From Paenibacillus ihumii (GTDB lineage: Bacteria > Bacillota > Bacilli > Paenibacillales > Paenibacillaceae): DNA of 64,000 nt. The notes below the pieces were generated by a model. It was not told the DNA's origin. It ran no database searches and was given only the letters and a program-made list of their open reading frames with translations. Each line of letters opens with the position of its first letter. Position 1 is the stretch's first letter. Location of the stretch: the NCBI RefSeq assembly GCF_001403875.1, contig NZ_LN884297.1:372001-436000 (forward strand), given 5' to 3'. Of this stretch, positions 36,951 to 46,250 are shown piece by piece. A program made the translations under genes and the position numbers.

Positions 36951-38246
36951 TTAACTATTGACCTCCGCCATTCGCAGCAGCATCGCTGCCGCCTCTGCAC
37001 GAGTCGCGGTTTCATTAGGCGCGAATCGGCTGCCGCCGCGGCCATCGGCGAGGCCCAATTGGCGAATCGCTCCGACCGCGCCTTTCGCCCATAGGGGAAT
37101 GGCTTCGTCATCGGTAAAACCGCTTGAAGTATGGGCATTCGTCGGAAGCTTAAGCGCCCGGGCGATCATGACCGCCATCTCGGCGCGGGTGATCTGCGCG
37201 CTCGGCCGGAAAGCACCGTCGTCATATCCGCTGACGATACCTGCTTCCACTGCACGGGAAACGGCCGGCCTCGCCCATGCACCGATTTGCTCGTAATCGG
37301 TAAAGGGCTGCTCGGCAGCCTTCCCTCCCAATTTCAAAGCGCCTGCAAGCATGACCGTAAACTCGGCGCGCGTAACCGGATCGTTCGGTTTGAAGGTGCT
37401 GTCTGGATAACCGCTAGCCAAGCCTTTCGCCGCAGCGCGTTTGATGTGACCTTCCGCCCAGTGTCCAGCGATGTCGATAAATGAGATCCGAGGTGCTTCA
37501 GGTTCATCTGATTCTGCTATTTCCCTTTCAATAGATAGCGTATATGTTTTACGGGAACCGTCTTCCGCTTGAACGGTCAGTGGAATGACGTTCTCCCCTT
37601 CTTTCAGTTCGATCCTGATCCCCTTGCCCGCTGCTTGATGGTTCCATTTCACTTTGGCAGCCGCATGCTCAGGATTCGCTTTCACCTCGATTTGCTCCGC
37701 TTCAGTCTTGGCCGTGTAAGCAAAGGTATCCGCTTTAAATACAGGTGTTAAGGAGATGCGTTTGCCATCCGCCCATACTTCCAACGTCTTCAGATTGGCG
37801 TTACTAGATAAATGCCAGCCAACGCCTCCTCCGCTGTCTGAACCTCCAGTATCGCCCTTCCCTGCTGCTGCCCTTGGAGTCGCTGTTGCTGCATTAGAGA
37901 AATCGCTGAACCCTTCCGCATGGATGCTTTTTACTGCAAACGCATAACCATTTCCATTCGTCAATCCAGTGACGGTGTAGGTGCTCGGCACAACATCAGA
38001 TCGAATGAGCCTCCAGTTCGCCGGATCGACAGGAGCTGATGAGCCTTCCGCTTGATAGACAGCATAAGTCACACTATCTAATTCCGTAACCGCATTCCAC
38101 TTTAACGTAACAGAACGATCGCCCGCCGAGGCTGTCAGATTGGCTGGCGCGGGTATCGTCGCGGGTACCGTTATAATAGAATAATATTCCTCCAGCATTT
38201 CACTATCGGTCATGCCATCCTTCACAGCGATAGCTTTGATTGTCAT
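36951..38246 (-). CDS. C-terminal part of frameshifted surface protein: FN3, cadherin-like, three SLH domains
   Basis: 431 residues from the first in-frame ATG, but the domain continues upstream in this frame to about 38380 without a start or ribosome site. That upstream part reads SGTRVTLSTPTEGATIYYTI and is a chitobiase/hexosaminidase C-terminal-type repeat, so the ORF is a fragment. Then come an FN3 domain (about 33-120), a cadherin-like beta-sandwich (about 147-240) and three SLH domains (from about 260: FIDIAGHWAEGHIKRAAAKG and two more) that anchor to cell-wall polymer. It completes the protein started at 40594. Confidence 0.75.
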   Translation of the reverse strand: MTIKAIAVKDGMTDSEMLEEYYSIITVPATIPAPANLTASAGDRSVTLKWNAVTELDSVTYAVYQAEGSSAPVDPANWRLIRSDVVPSTYTVTGLTNGNGYAFAVKSIHAEGFSDFSNAATATPRAAAGKGDTGGSDSGGGVGWHLSSNANLKTLEVWADGKRISLTPVFKADTFAYTAKTEAEQIEVKANPEHAAAKVKWNHQAAGKGIRIELKEGENVIPLTVQAEDGSRKTYTLSIEREIAESDEPEAPRISFIDIAGHWAEGHIKRAAAKGLASGYPDSTFKPNDPVTRAEFTVMLAGALKLGGKAAEQPFTDYEQIGAWARPAVSRAVEAGIVSGYDDGAFRPSAQITRAEMAVMIARALKLPTNAHTSSGFTDDEAIPLWAKGAVGAIRQLGLADGRGGSRFAPNETATRAEAAAMLLRMAEVNS

Positions 38247-38350
38247 CGCCTCGGTAACCTCTATAGGAGCTGAATATACCGAACTGGTGCTGCTTACCGG
38301 TTCGCTGCCGTCTATCGTGTAATAGATCGTCGCTCCCTCGGTCGGCGTGC

Positions 38351-40594
38351 TTAGCGTAACCCTGGTGCCAGACCGCCTGCCGGACTCGCAACCGGCTTGG
38401 CGGCCTGCTCAAGCGGCGCTGAATTTTTCACCAGAGTGATCGTATACGTTTTATTTTCTTTCAAATACGGGGATACTTCCACATTAACGATCGTTTGCTC
38501 GTCGATGACTGGGATTCTGGCTGCCACTGCCGGATCGGATTGCCGCTCGCCATTCACATACACATCGGCATGCTCCGTGTATTCCAGAACAGCGAGCACG
38601 TTCATCTCGTTGACATCATTGTCAATCTGAACGGTGTACTCCTGCTGATCTGCATTAAATGGGAGCTCCACTTCTTCCCCGCTTGAATCGGTCAGTTCGA
38701 TCCAAGTCAGATCGCTAGTCGGAATGTCGAGTTTGCCGGATCCCTCATAACCCCAGCCGACAACGGTTCCATCCGCTAGCAGCGCTAAGGTGTGATTATC
38801 CCCCGCCGAAATCGCGACGACGTTGCGCAAGTTTAGCGGAACCTCGAGTTGGCCCCAAGTATTATTTCCCCATCCAACCACCGTGCCGTCAGACTTTAAA
38901 GCGACGGAATGATGGCGGCCTGCACTTACGGCGACGACATCTTGCAGTCGATCAGGCAGGTTTAACTGGTTATGAGTATTATCTCCCCATGCGACGATCG
39001 TACCGTCTGTTTTCAAAGCCAAGGAATGATAGCCGCCTGCGCTGATCGCTTTCACATCCCGCAAGTCGCTTGGGATATTCAGTTGGCCAAAGCGATTGCT
39101 TCCCCATACCGCTACCGTACCGTCGGCCTTTAGTGCAAGGGAGTGAAACAGTCCCGCGCCGACCGCGATCGCATCCTTCAACTCGTCCGGCACCTCGAGC
39201 CGTTTATCTTCCTCATTCCCATAAACTTTACCCCAGGCAACGACCGTACCGTCATCCTGCAGCGCCAACGAATGATAGTCTCCTGCATCGATCGCGTCAA
39301 CCTTGCGCAAATTCGGCGGAATGTCCAACTGATTGTACAGATTGTCTCCCCAGCCGTTGATCGTGCCATCTGTTTTTAATGCCAAGGAATGAGAGACGCT
39401 CGCGCTAATCGCTTGTACCTCATCCAAGCCTCCGGGGACCGGAAGCTGGTTGAAGCTATTGCTTCCCCAGCCGACCACGCGACCGGCGGATGTCAGAGCC
39501 AGGGAATGGCTGGCTCCCGCAGCGACCTGCCTTGGTTTCACGGGAGCAGCGATACGTGCCGGCACATCGATCTGTCTCGATCCGTTATCCCCCCAGGCAA
39601 CGATCGTTCCATCCGCTTTCCGGGCCAGGGAATATTCATACCCCGCAGCAATCGCAATCACGCTGTTTTTCGCGGCTTCGGGTACGATTGCTTGTCCGTA
39701 GTCATCTCTCGAACCGTTGGAAATGCCCCAGGCAATGACGGAGCCGTCTGCTTTCAAGGCAAGAGAATGCGCACGCCCTGCAGCAATTGCGATAACACCG
39801 CTTTCCGCCTCTTCCGGCACAGAAGATTGTCCGCTTTCGTTCCTCCCCCAAGCAACCACCTTACCCGATGCGGTTAACGCCAAAGAATGATGCGTTCCTG
39901 CGCTAATGGCCACTGCATGACCTTGGACTTCATCGGGGATATTCAGCACTCCCGATCCGTACGGGTCTCCTCCCCAGGCAACCACTTCTCCAGCGGCAGT
40001 TAAAGCTAAGGAGTGCCAATACCCCGCCGCTATGGCTACAACACCGCGCTCCGCTTCATCCGGCACATCCGATTGACCCGTAATGTTAGCTCCCCAAGCA
40101 ATGACTTTCCCTGAGGACGTAAGGGCTAACGAATGGAAGGCGCTGTTACCTGATGCAATCGCTACAATGTCGCTTTTCGCTTCCATGGGTACATTGGCTT
40201 CGCCAAATCTTCCCCCTCCCCAGGCAATGACCTCGCCAGCGGATGTAAGAGCGAGAGAGTGGTCTTGTCCTGCGCTAACCGAAACAATATTGGATTGTGC
40301 TTCAAGGGGGACCGTGGCCTTTCCATATCCATTCGATCCCCAAGCCAGCACTTCCGTATCCGGGGCCAAGGCTAAGGAATGGTACCGCCCTCCTGCGATT
40401 TGCTGGATTCCGCCCCAACGATCCCCGAGGGATGGATGAGCGCTCCCTTGAGCATAAACATTGCCGTAGGGTACTGTGAGCAGAAACGACTGCATCAGCA
40501 GCAATAGGATGCATAACCTCGCCAACCGGGCGCCTATTTGGTCTTTGTTTCGCAAGCTTCTTCCCAACCTCATTTTCACCATGCCTCCACCCAT
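38351..40594 (-). CDS. RCC1-repeat surface protein, N-terminal part (frameshifted from SLH tail)
   Basis: 747 residues. A signal peptide (LARLCILLLLMQSFLLTVPY to VYAQ) is followed by about 13 RCC1-type repeats of about 45-48 residues, each with xISAGxxHSLALxxDGTVVGWG, forming propellers. After these comes a cadherin-like sandwich (WIELTDSSGEEVELPFNADQ) and then SPAGG, where the frame leaves the homologous sequence and ends after a few residues. The next frame carries on with SGTRVTL, so a one-base-class indel near 38372-38385 breaks a protein of about 1,214 residues. Start uncertain between 40573 and 40594. Confidence 0.75.
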   Translation of the reverse strand: MGGGMVKMRLGRSLRNKDQIGARLARLCILLLLMQSFLLTVPYGNVYAQGSAHPSLGDRWGGIQQIAGGRYHSLALAPDTEVLAWGSNGYGKATVPLEAQSNIVSVSAGQDHSLALTSAGEVIAWGGGRFGEANVPMEAKSDIVAIASGNSAFHSLALTSSGKVIAWGANITGQSDVPDEAERGVVAIAAGYWHSLALTAAGEVVAWGGDPYGSGVLNIPDEVQGHAVAISAGTHHSLALTASGKVVAWGRNESGQSSVPEEAESGVIAIAAGRAHSLALKADGSVIAWGISNGSRDDYGQAIVPEAAKNSVIAIAAGYEYSLARKADGTIVAWGDNGSRQIDVPARIAAPVKPRQVAAGASHSLALTSAGRVVGWGSNSFNQLPVPGGLDEVQAISASVSHSLALKTDGTINGWGDNLYNQLDIPPNLRKVDAIDAGDYHSLALQDDGTVVAWGKVYGNEEDKRLEVPDELKDAIAVGAGLFHSLALKADGTVAVWGSNRFGQLNIPSDLRDVKAISAGGYHSLALKTDGTIVAWGDNTHNQLNLPDRLQDVVAVSAGRHHSVALKSDGTVVGWGNNTWGQLEVPLNLRNVVAISAGDNHTLALLADGTVVGWGYEGSGKLDIPTSDLTWIELTDSSGEEVELPFNADQQEYTVQIDNDVNEMNVLAVLEYTEHADVYVNGERQSDPAVAARIPVIDEQTIVNVEVSPYLKENKTYTITLVKNSAPLEQAAKPVASPAGGLAPGLR

Positions 40595-40722
40595 CTCCTA
40601 AGAACTTTATCGAGACGATTATACCTATTTCCCGTTCAGCAGTGATCAACCCCAGCTGTCGCATCCAACCCAAAGGTTGAGGAAGGGGGTGGAGACATTT
40701 CATGCAAAAAAAGAGGAACGGC

Positions 40723-43290
40723 TTAGAACAAATTCAGTGTTCTGGCACGTTCCAATGCTTGCAATCGGCCTTTGACCTGCAGCTTGCTGTAGATGTTGTT
40801 AATATGCGTTTTTACGGTAGCAAGGGAAACATGAAGTTCGAGAGCAATTTCTTTATTGGACAGCCCTGTTTCCATAAGCTGCAGCACACTCTTTTCTTTA
40901 GCTGTTAAAGAAGGTTTATTTGCTCCCCTGATAACCGCATCCTCGATCCGCCCTCCGCTTTGGTCAATGATCCGCCACAGCCGTTTTACATAGGGCAATG
41001 GAACCCTTTTGGCGGGACTGCGATGTTGATTTTGGCGCAGGCTGATATAGGTATCTAATAATTCCCCAAGCGGTGCTCCCTCATCGACAAAGGTACGAAT
41101 GTAGCCTTCTGGCCAAGCCAGGGCAAGCGCTTCTTCCAATACATCCATACTCTGTACCACCTTTCCAAGGAGGAAAAGAATCCTGCTCTTTTGAATCAGC
41201 AAAAGGATTTTGTCGCTTTGCCGCCCTGCCTGATTCACCATGGAGGTGAGCCGGTTCGTTAAAGCAGCGGCTTCCTCTATCCTCCCCTGCGCTGTCAGCA
41301 GAGAGGCCAGTAAATTATATTCCTTGACCATCGATAGCGGAATTTCATCCCCGGGCCGTAAATCGCTTGTTCCCAGCCATTGCTTCGCTGGCTCCTCCGC
41401 TCCCTGCATCCTGCCTAGCACGGCCGAGAACCATGCGATTTTCCTGGACAAGTGAGTGTTCGCCCTTGAATCCGTTTGTTCACTCAGCTCCTGGAGCATA
41501 GCATTCGCTGTCCCCCAGCTGCCTTGTGCAGCAGCTATGCGGGCAAGCCAGAGCACGGCGATCGTCGCAAGGCTTGGATTGTCATGCATTCTTCCGAGCT
41601 CTTGCGCCCGGCGCATATAGCCTTCCGCCTTGTCAAGGCGATTTCGCTCGTAGTGCAATTTTCCGAAATCTATGTATAAATGAGCGATAAATAGCACATT
41701 TCGCGTTCCGGACCAAATGGATAATAAGGAAGTCAGTATGGGTTCAGCCAACTGAAGGCTGTCATCGGACACATAGATGTCCCACACGGGATGGTAGCCA
41801 TCCCGCTCGCTTCCAAATCCTATGAAGAAATCTCCATCGGGGTTCCTCTCGACATATTCCTTTGAGAATTGAACGGCATATTCGAAGTCCCGGTCCATGA
41901 ACGTGCGAAATGCCGCCAGAAAGTCCAGGCCCGCTTGCAATGACTCGGCTTCATAAGGACGCAGGGAAGCCGTGTCTTCTTCCAGCCTGCGAACCGCCCG
42001 CCAATACCCGTCTGTGGCCGCTTCGACGTGTCCAGACAGATACTGGGAAGCGAGCTTTGTCAACAACATCATCGGCCTGGCAAACAGCAGTGAATCGGGA
42101 ATGGAGCTTAGCCACTTGCAAAGCGTCGTCCATTCATTAACCATGAGCTGCGGCGCAATCGCTTCTATTAAAGCAAACGCCTCTTCATAGCTCGTACCCG
42201 CCAAATAATGCTCGACTGCCTCGTAAGGATAGCCGTTCTCCTCCAGCCATCTTCCCGCGGCATTATGGAGCTCCTTCCCTCGGCCCGGTTCAAGCAGGTT
42301 CAATTGTACCTGGAGAAATTGCTGAAATAGATGGTGGTATCTGTACCATTCCCTCTGCTCATCCAAAGGCACGAGAAACAAGCTCTCCTGCTCCAGCTTC
42401 TGCAGCCATACAGCACTTTCGGCAATCCCGGTGACAGCCTCGCATAGCTCGCCGTTCATCCGCTGCAATATCGAGCTCTGGAGCAGAAATTGCTGCTGCC
42501 TCTCCGGCTGCCGGGACAGCACCTCCTCGAAGAAATAATCGGAAATATCGCGCTCCGTCCCTGTCATCTTCAGAATCATCGACGCGGGATCGGCATGCTC
42601 GTGCAGCGATAAGGCGGCGAGGCGCATCGCGGCCGCCCAGCCTTCCGTCCTTTCCTGCACAGCTCCCGCTTCTTCGGGAGACAAACTCACTCCGCCGCAC
42701 TTCGCGAAGAACTCGGATGTTTCTTCCAGTCCGAAGCGCAGGTCGCTTGCTTCCAGCTCGTTCAACCTATTCTCCACCCTCATTTTGGAAAGGGGGAGCG
42801 ACGGCTGGCTGCGGCTGGCGATATAGAGATGAACGTGAGAAGGCAGACGCTTCAGCAAATATACGATTCCCCTCAGGATCGCCGCTTCTTCGACATGATG
42901 GAAATCATCCCATATGAGAATCATCGGATGCGATACACGGTGCAATGCATTGACAAGTGCAGCAATCAACGCGTCGCCCGAGGCGTCTTCTGCGGCATGA
43001 TGAAGCACGGCCTGTTCGTCCAAGGCCGGGTAGGCCTGCTTCAACGCGGCAATCGTATGTGCCCAGAACCGCATTCGATCATTATCCCCCTGATCCAGCG
43101 ATACCCAGGCGCTCGAATGTTCCATCGTCATTACCCACTCGCTGAGCAGGGTGGTTTTACCGTATCCGGCAGGCGCTGTGACCAAGGTGAGCTCGCAATC
43201 CAACCCTTCATGCAAACGATGGAGGAGGCGGTGGCGCGTAACAAGCGCCGATCGCGGCCGGGGAATATGTAACTTCGTGGCGATGATCAC
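40723..43290 (-). CDS. MalT-like LuxR-family (LAL) ATP-binding regulator
   Basis: About 855 residues from GTG at 43290 (GGAAG upstream); the frame is open to a TTG at 43314. Start MIIATKLHIPRPRSALVTRH is typical. Walker A A-P-A-G-Y-G-K-T at about 39, Walker B MILIWDDFHHVE, a TPR-like helical middle and a C-terminal LuxR helix-turn-helix (LTAKEKSVLQLMETGLSNKE, IALELHVSLATVKTHINNIY). It lies upstream of the RCC1/SLH gene, same strand, and could be its activator. Inducer unknown. Confidence 0.92.
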   Translation of the reverse strand: MIIATKLHIPRPRSALVTRHRLLHRLHEGLDCELTLVTAPAGYGKTTLLSEWVMTMEHSSAWVSLDQGDNDRMRFWAHTIAALKQAYPALDEQAVLHHAAEDASGDALIAALVNALHRVSHPMILIWDDFHHVEEAAILRGIVYLLKRLPSHVHLYIASRSQPSLPLSKMRVENRLNELEASDLRFGLEETSEFFAKCGGVSLSPEEAGAVQERTEGWAAAMRLAALSLHEHADPASMILKMTGTERDISDYFFEEVLSRQPERQQQFLLQSSILQRMNGELCEAVTGIAESAVWLQKLEQESLFLVPLDEQREWYRYHHLFQQFLQVQLNLLEPGRGKELHNAAGRWLEENGYPYEAVEHYLAGTSYEEAFALIEAIAPQLMVNEWTTLCKWLSSIPDSLLFARPMMLLTKLASQYLSGHVEAATDGYWRAVRRLEEDTASLRPYEAESLQAGLDFLAAFRTFMDRDFEYAVQFSKEYVERNPDGDFFIGFGSERDGYHPVWDIYVSDDSLQLAEPILTSLLSIWSGTRNVLFIAHLYIDFGKLHYERNRLDKAEGYMRRAQELGRMHDNPSLATIAVLWLARIAAAQGSWGTANAMLQELSEQTDSRANTHLSRKIAWFSAVLGRMQGAEEPAKQWLGTSDLRPGDEIPLSMVKEYNLLASLLTAQGRIEEAAALTNRLTSMVNQAGRQSDKILLLIQKSRILFLLGKVVQSMDVLEEALALAWPEGYIRTFVDEGAPLGELLDTYISLRQNQHRSPAKRVPLPYVKRLWRIIDQSGGRIEDAVIRGANKPSLTAKEKSVLQLMETGLSNKEIALELHVSLATVKTHINNIYSKLQVKGRLQALERARTLNLF

Positions 43291-43506
43291 CTCGATCACT
43301 TCCTTTTTTGACAAAAATCAATCGAACGGGATATTTTCCCTTTTATTCTATCAAATATCCATTCGTTTGACGCTATCGACTGAACCAAACATTAAGAAAT
43401 GCAATACTTTCCTGCCGCCTGCAGCTGGGAGAATGCGATGGCATTTGTGGCCTCAGGAAAAAGAGTACAAGGCAAGCCTCCAACGAAGCAAATCGATGGA
43501 AGCGAA

Positions 43507-43556
43507 TTGACAACCGGGATCGTTGGTTATATGGTTAGTTACATAAGTAATTAACC
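43507..43556 (+). promoter_or_regulatory. Promoter and GntR operator for the ABC operon
   Basis: TTGACA at 43507-43512 and TATGGT at 43530-43535 have 17-base spacing. An inverted repeat GGTTAGTTAC / GTAATTAACC (43533-43556, one mismatch) overlaps the -10 box, a typical autorepression layout for YtrA-type GntR regulators. Confidence 0.6.
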
Positions 43557-43573
43557 AAAGTAGGTGTGTGGAT

Positions 43574-43939
43574 ATGGCCATGCTGAGCGACGACGGCCGC
43601 CCGATATTCCAGCAAGTCGCAGAGAAGATGGAAGACGATATTATCGAAGGCCGGCTGCCCGAGCAATCCCAGGTACCTTCTACGAATCAGTTTGCGGCGT
43701 TCTACCGGATCAATCCTGCAACCGCCGCCAAGGGAGTCAACCTGCTGGTTGACCAAGGGATATTATACAAGAAGCGAGGAATCGGCATGTTCGTAGCGGA
43801 AGGAGCCCGCGCTGCCGTACTGGAGAAGCGCAAGCAGCAATTTTACGAGCAATACGTGGTAGCGATGGTTCGCGAGGCTGCGAAGCTGGGGATTACGACG
43901 AAGCAATTAGTTGAAATGATTATGGAAGGAGATGCTTAA
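43574..43939 (+). CDS. GntR-family regulator, YtrA subfamily
   Basis: 121 residues from ATG 43574 (GTG 43568 also open). Winged helix-turn-helix (IFQQVAEKMEDDIIEGRLPE, then STNQFAAFYRINPATAAKGV, residues about 10-75) with only a short C-terminal dimerisation helix, which is the YtrA pattern. Stop overlaps the ABC ATPase ATG (TAATG). It should repress this operon through the palindrome at 43533-43556. Confidence 0.9.
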   Translation: MAMLSDDGRPIFQQVAEKMEDDIIEGRLPEQSQVPSTNQFAAFYRINPATAAKGVNLLVDQGILYKKRGIGMFVAEGARAAVLEKRKQQFYEQYVVAMVREAAKLGITTKQLVEMIMEGDA

Positions 43940-44844
43940 TGCTGGACTACACCTTAAAATGCCATCAGATCTATAAAAAGCTCGGAGACACCCAGGCCAT
44001 TCACGATGCTGCCGTCGAATTCGAGCCCAACGCGATTCACGGGCTGCTGGGACCGAGCGGCGCCGGCAAAACGACGCTCCTTCATCTCATCTCCGGCCAA
44101 TTGATTCCGGATCAGGGGGCTGTTACGGCAGGCGGTCATCCCGTTCACGAGAATCCGGGCATCGTCTCGCGGATATGCTTCGCCAAAGCCATAGAACAGG
44201 CTTGGAGCGAATACAGGGTCCAAGATATCATGAAATTCTGTTCCCTCCTCCACCCGGACTGGGACGCCGGATTCGCCGCGGAGATGCTGGACAGATTCCG
44301 CGTCCCCCTCAAGCCGAAGTACAAGCATTTATCGCAGGGAAGCCAGTCGCTGCTCAGCATCATTAAGGGGCTGGCCAGCCGCAGCCCGATCACGCTGCTT
44401 GATGAACCGACGCTCGGGCTTGATGCGGAGAAGCGCGAGGCGTTCTATGAGCTGCTCTTGAGCGATTATAGCGAGCATCCGAGAACGATCATCCTGTCTA
44501 CGCATCTGATCGATGAATCCGCCGACCTGTTTCAATACATTACGCTGATGCAGCAAGGGACGATCGCTGCCCATTGCGAAACAGATGAGCTCGCCGGCCA
44601 AGCCCGCTATCTGCAGGGAAGCACGGAGCAATTGGCGCCCTTCCTCGGAGATGCCAGAATCCTGCACCAGGAATCCTTGGGCAGCGTAACGAGGCTCGCC
44701 TGGCTGGGTTCCATAGACCATGAGACGTATTTTAGAGAGCAAGGAATCGAAATAACCCCGATTCCCCTGCAAAAGCTCTTCGTTTATTTAACCCGCCAAG
44801 AACAGCAAATATCGGAGGTGCTTGCTAATGAGAACATTTCGTAG
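43939..44844 (+). CDS. ABC transporter ATPase
   Basis: 301 residues. Walker A G-P-S-G-A-G-K-T at about 38-45; Walker B ITLLDEPTLGLD; H-loop LSTHLIDESADL. The signature is LSQGSQSLL, which departs from the usual LSGGQ. The C-terminal domain of about 90 residues is accessory. Overlaps the permease gene. It likely exports a cell-envelope-active compound or senses envelope stress, as YtrB-type systems do. Confidence 0.9.
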   Translation: MLDYTLKCHQIYKKLGDTQAIHDAAVEFEPNAIHGLLGPSGAGKTTLLHLISGQLIPDQGAVTAGGHPVHENPGIVSRICFAKAIEQAWSEYRVQDIMKFCSLLHPDWDAGFAAEMLDRFRVPLKPKYKHLSQGSQSLLSIIKGLASRSPITLLDEPTLGLDAEKREAFYELLLSDYSEHPRTIILSTHLIDESADLFQYITLMQQGTIAAHCETDELAGQARYLQGSTEQLAPFLGDARILHQESLGSVTRLAWLGSIDHETYFREQGIEITPIPLQKLFVYLTRQEQQISEVLANENIS

Positions 44845-45505
44845 CCAGCTCGCCTTCCATTGGCATGAGAACCGCAAGCGCTTGTTGTATTTCGGAGCGA
44901 TCGTGCTGCTCCTTGATTTGTGGGTGCTTGCCGGATATGGCGTATACGAGCCCGAGAATGCGTTGGCCCTGGTCATGAATAACAATTTTGCAGCAATTTC
45001 CATTTTCATCCTCTTGATCACTTATATTACAGGGGCCAATTCCTTCCCCTTGCTGATGGGCCTCGGCAGCACCCGCAGGCAATATTACTGGAGCAGCCTA
45101 ACCTATTTCGCTGCATTCAGCGTGGCGATATCACTTGCCCAGACCATGCTCATGGCAGCGCTAAAGCTGCTGCTGCCGCTGCTCGGCTTCCATCTGGACA
45201 ATGCTGTCATTTCATACGGTGCGATGTGGTATTCGCAGAGTGCCACTTACTTCCTGCTAGCCATGCTGTTCTTTCTGGCGAGTACCTTGATGTACCGCTT
45301 CGGCATCTTCTGGGGCTTCGGGTTAATCGCCATCTATGTTTTTAGCCTGGAGGCTCTTCGCACGAGCAATCCCACCCTCATCGATGCTACGGCCAGAACC
45401 TTGGTCGATATTCTCTCTCCTCATTTCGCCCTGGCCGCCTCCGCCGGCATAGCCCTCATCTGCGGATGGCTGTACCGGAGCGCCGAGGTGAAGACCTCAG
45501 CATAG
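44828..45505 (+). CDS. ABC transporter permease, six-helix
   Basis: 225 residues and six membrane helices (about 17-40, 50-70, 90-115, 135-160, 160-185 and 200-220). ATG at 44828 is nine bases after GGAGG; the frame is open to TTG 44822. It begins with the amphipathic MRTFRSQLAFHWHENRKRLL. Partner of the preceding ATPase; no strong family name. Confidence 0.85.
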   Translation: MRTFRSQLAFHWHENRKRLLYFGAIVLLLDLWVLAGYGVYEPENALALVMNNNFAAISIFILLITYITGANSFPLLMGLGSTRRQYYWSSLTYFAAFSVAISLAQTMLMAALKLLLPLLGFHLDNAVISYGAMWYSQSATYFLLAMLFFLASTLMYRFGIFWGFGLIAIYVFSLEALRTSNPTLIDATARTLVDILSPHFALAASAGIALICGWLYRSAEVKTSA

Positions 45506-45510
45506 TCAAA

Positions 45511-45545
45511 AAGCTGCAGCCCCGGCCTCAGGCCGAACTGCAGCT
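45511..45545. terminator. Shared terminator between permease gene and ktrA
   Basis: AAGCTGCAG at 45511-45519 pairs with CTGCAGCTT at 45537-45545, with a GGCC stem in the loop. Converging genes end on both sides. Confidence 0.65.
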
Positions 45546-45566
45546 TCCTTATTCTCTCGCCTCAGC

Positions 45567-46235
45567 TTACTCTTCCTCGTTAATCATAGCTTCAAATTTA
45601 TCTATGCTATCATTCGACCCGATCAGAACCATAATATCTCCAGCATCCAGCACGTCCATGGCGGTAGGCGCAACAATGACTCCCGTATGCTTGTGAATCG
45701 CCACTACGCTGCAGTTGAAGTTGACCCGGGGGTTGATCTCCCCTAGCGTTTTTCCCGCCAGGCAATCCGGTACCCTTAACTCAACGATACTGTATTCCTT
45801 CGACAGCTCGATATAATCGAGAAGATTCGGCGTAACCAGCTGATGCGCCACGCGAACCCCCATATCCCTCTCCGGAAAAATCACCCGGTCTACGCCAAGC
45901 TTCTCCAGCGCGCGGCCGTGCAGCACAGAGATCGCTTTGGCAACCACCGTCTTGATGCCCAAATCCTTGAGCAGAATCGCCGTCAGTATACTCATCTGTA
46001 TATCGCTGCCGATCGCCACGATGCCGCAGTCGAAGTTGCGGATGCCCAGGGACTTCAGCATCTCTTCATCCGTAGCATCCGCCACGACGGCATGGGTTAA
46101 GTAGGCGCTCATGTCCTCCACCAGCTCCTCGTTCACATCGACGCCTAGCACCTCGTACCCCAAGTCCATCAACTCCAGGGCCAGGCTGGAGCCGAAGCGC
46201 CCTAAGCCGATCACCACAAACTGCTGCATTTTCAT
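45567..46235 (-). CDS. ktrA: Potassium uptake regulatory subunit KtrA/KtrC (RCK domain)
   Basis: 222 residues. Rossmann motif G-L-G-R-F-G-S at 10-16 (VVIGLGRFGSSLALELMDLG), acidic DVNEE at the end of strand 2, and a C-terminal TrkA-C domain (YSIVELRVPDCLAGKTLGEI onwards), the site where c-di-AMP binds in KtrA/KtrC homologues. It gates KtrB and follows ktrB by 15 bases. Confidence 0.93.
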   Translation of the reverse strand: MKMQQFVVIGLGRFGSSLALELMDLGYEVLGVDVNEELVEDMSAYLTHAVVADATDEEMLKSLGIRNFDCGIVAIGSDIQMSILTAILLKDLGIKTVVAKAISVLHGRALEKLGVDRVIFPERDMGVRVAHQLVTPNLLDYIELSKEYSIVELRVPDCLAGKTLGEINPRVNFNCSVVAIHKHTGVIVAPTAMDVLDAGDIMVLIGSNDSIDKFEAMINEEE

Positions 46236-46250
46236 GGAATGGTCAATCTC

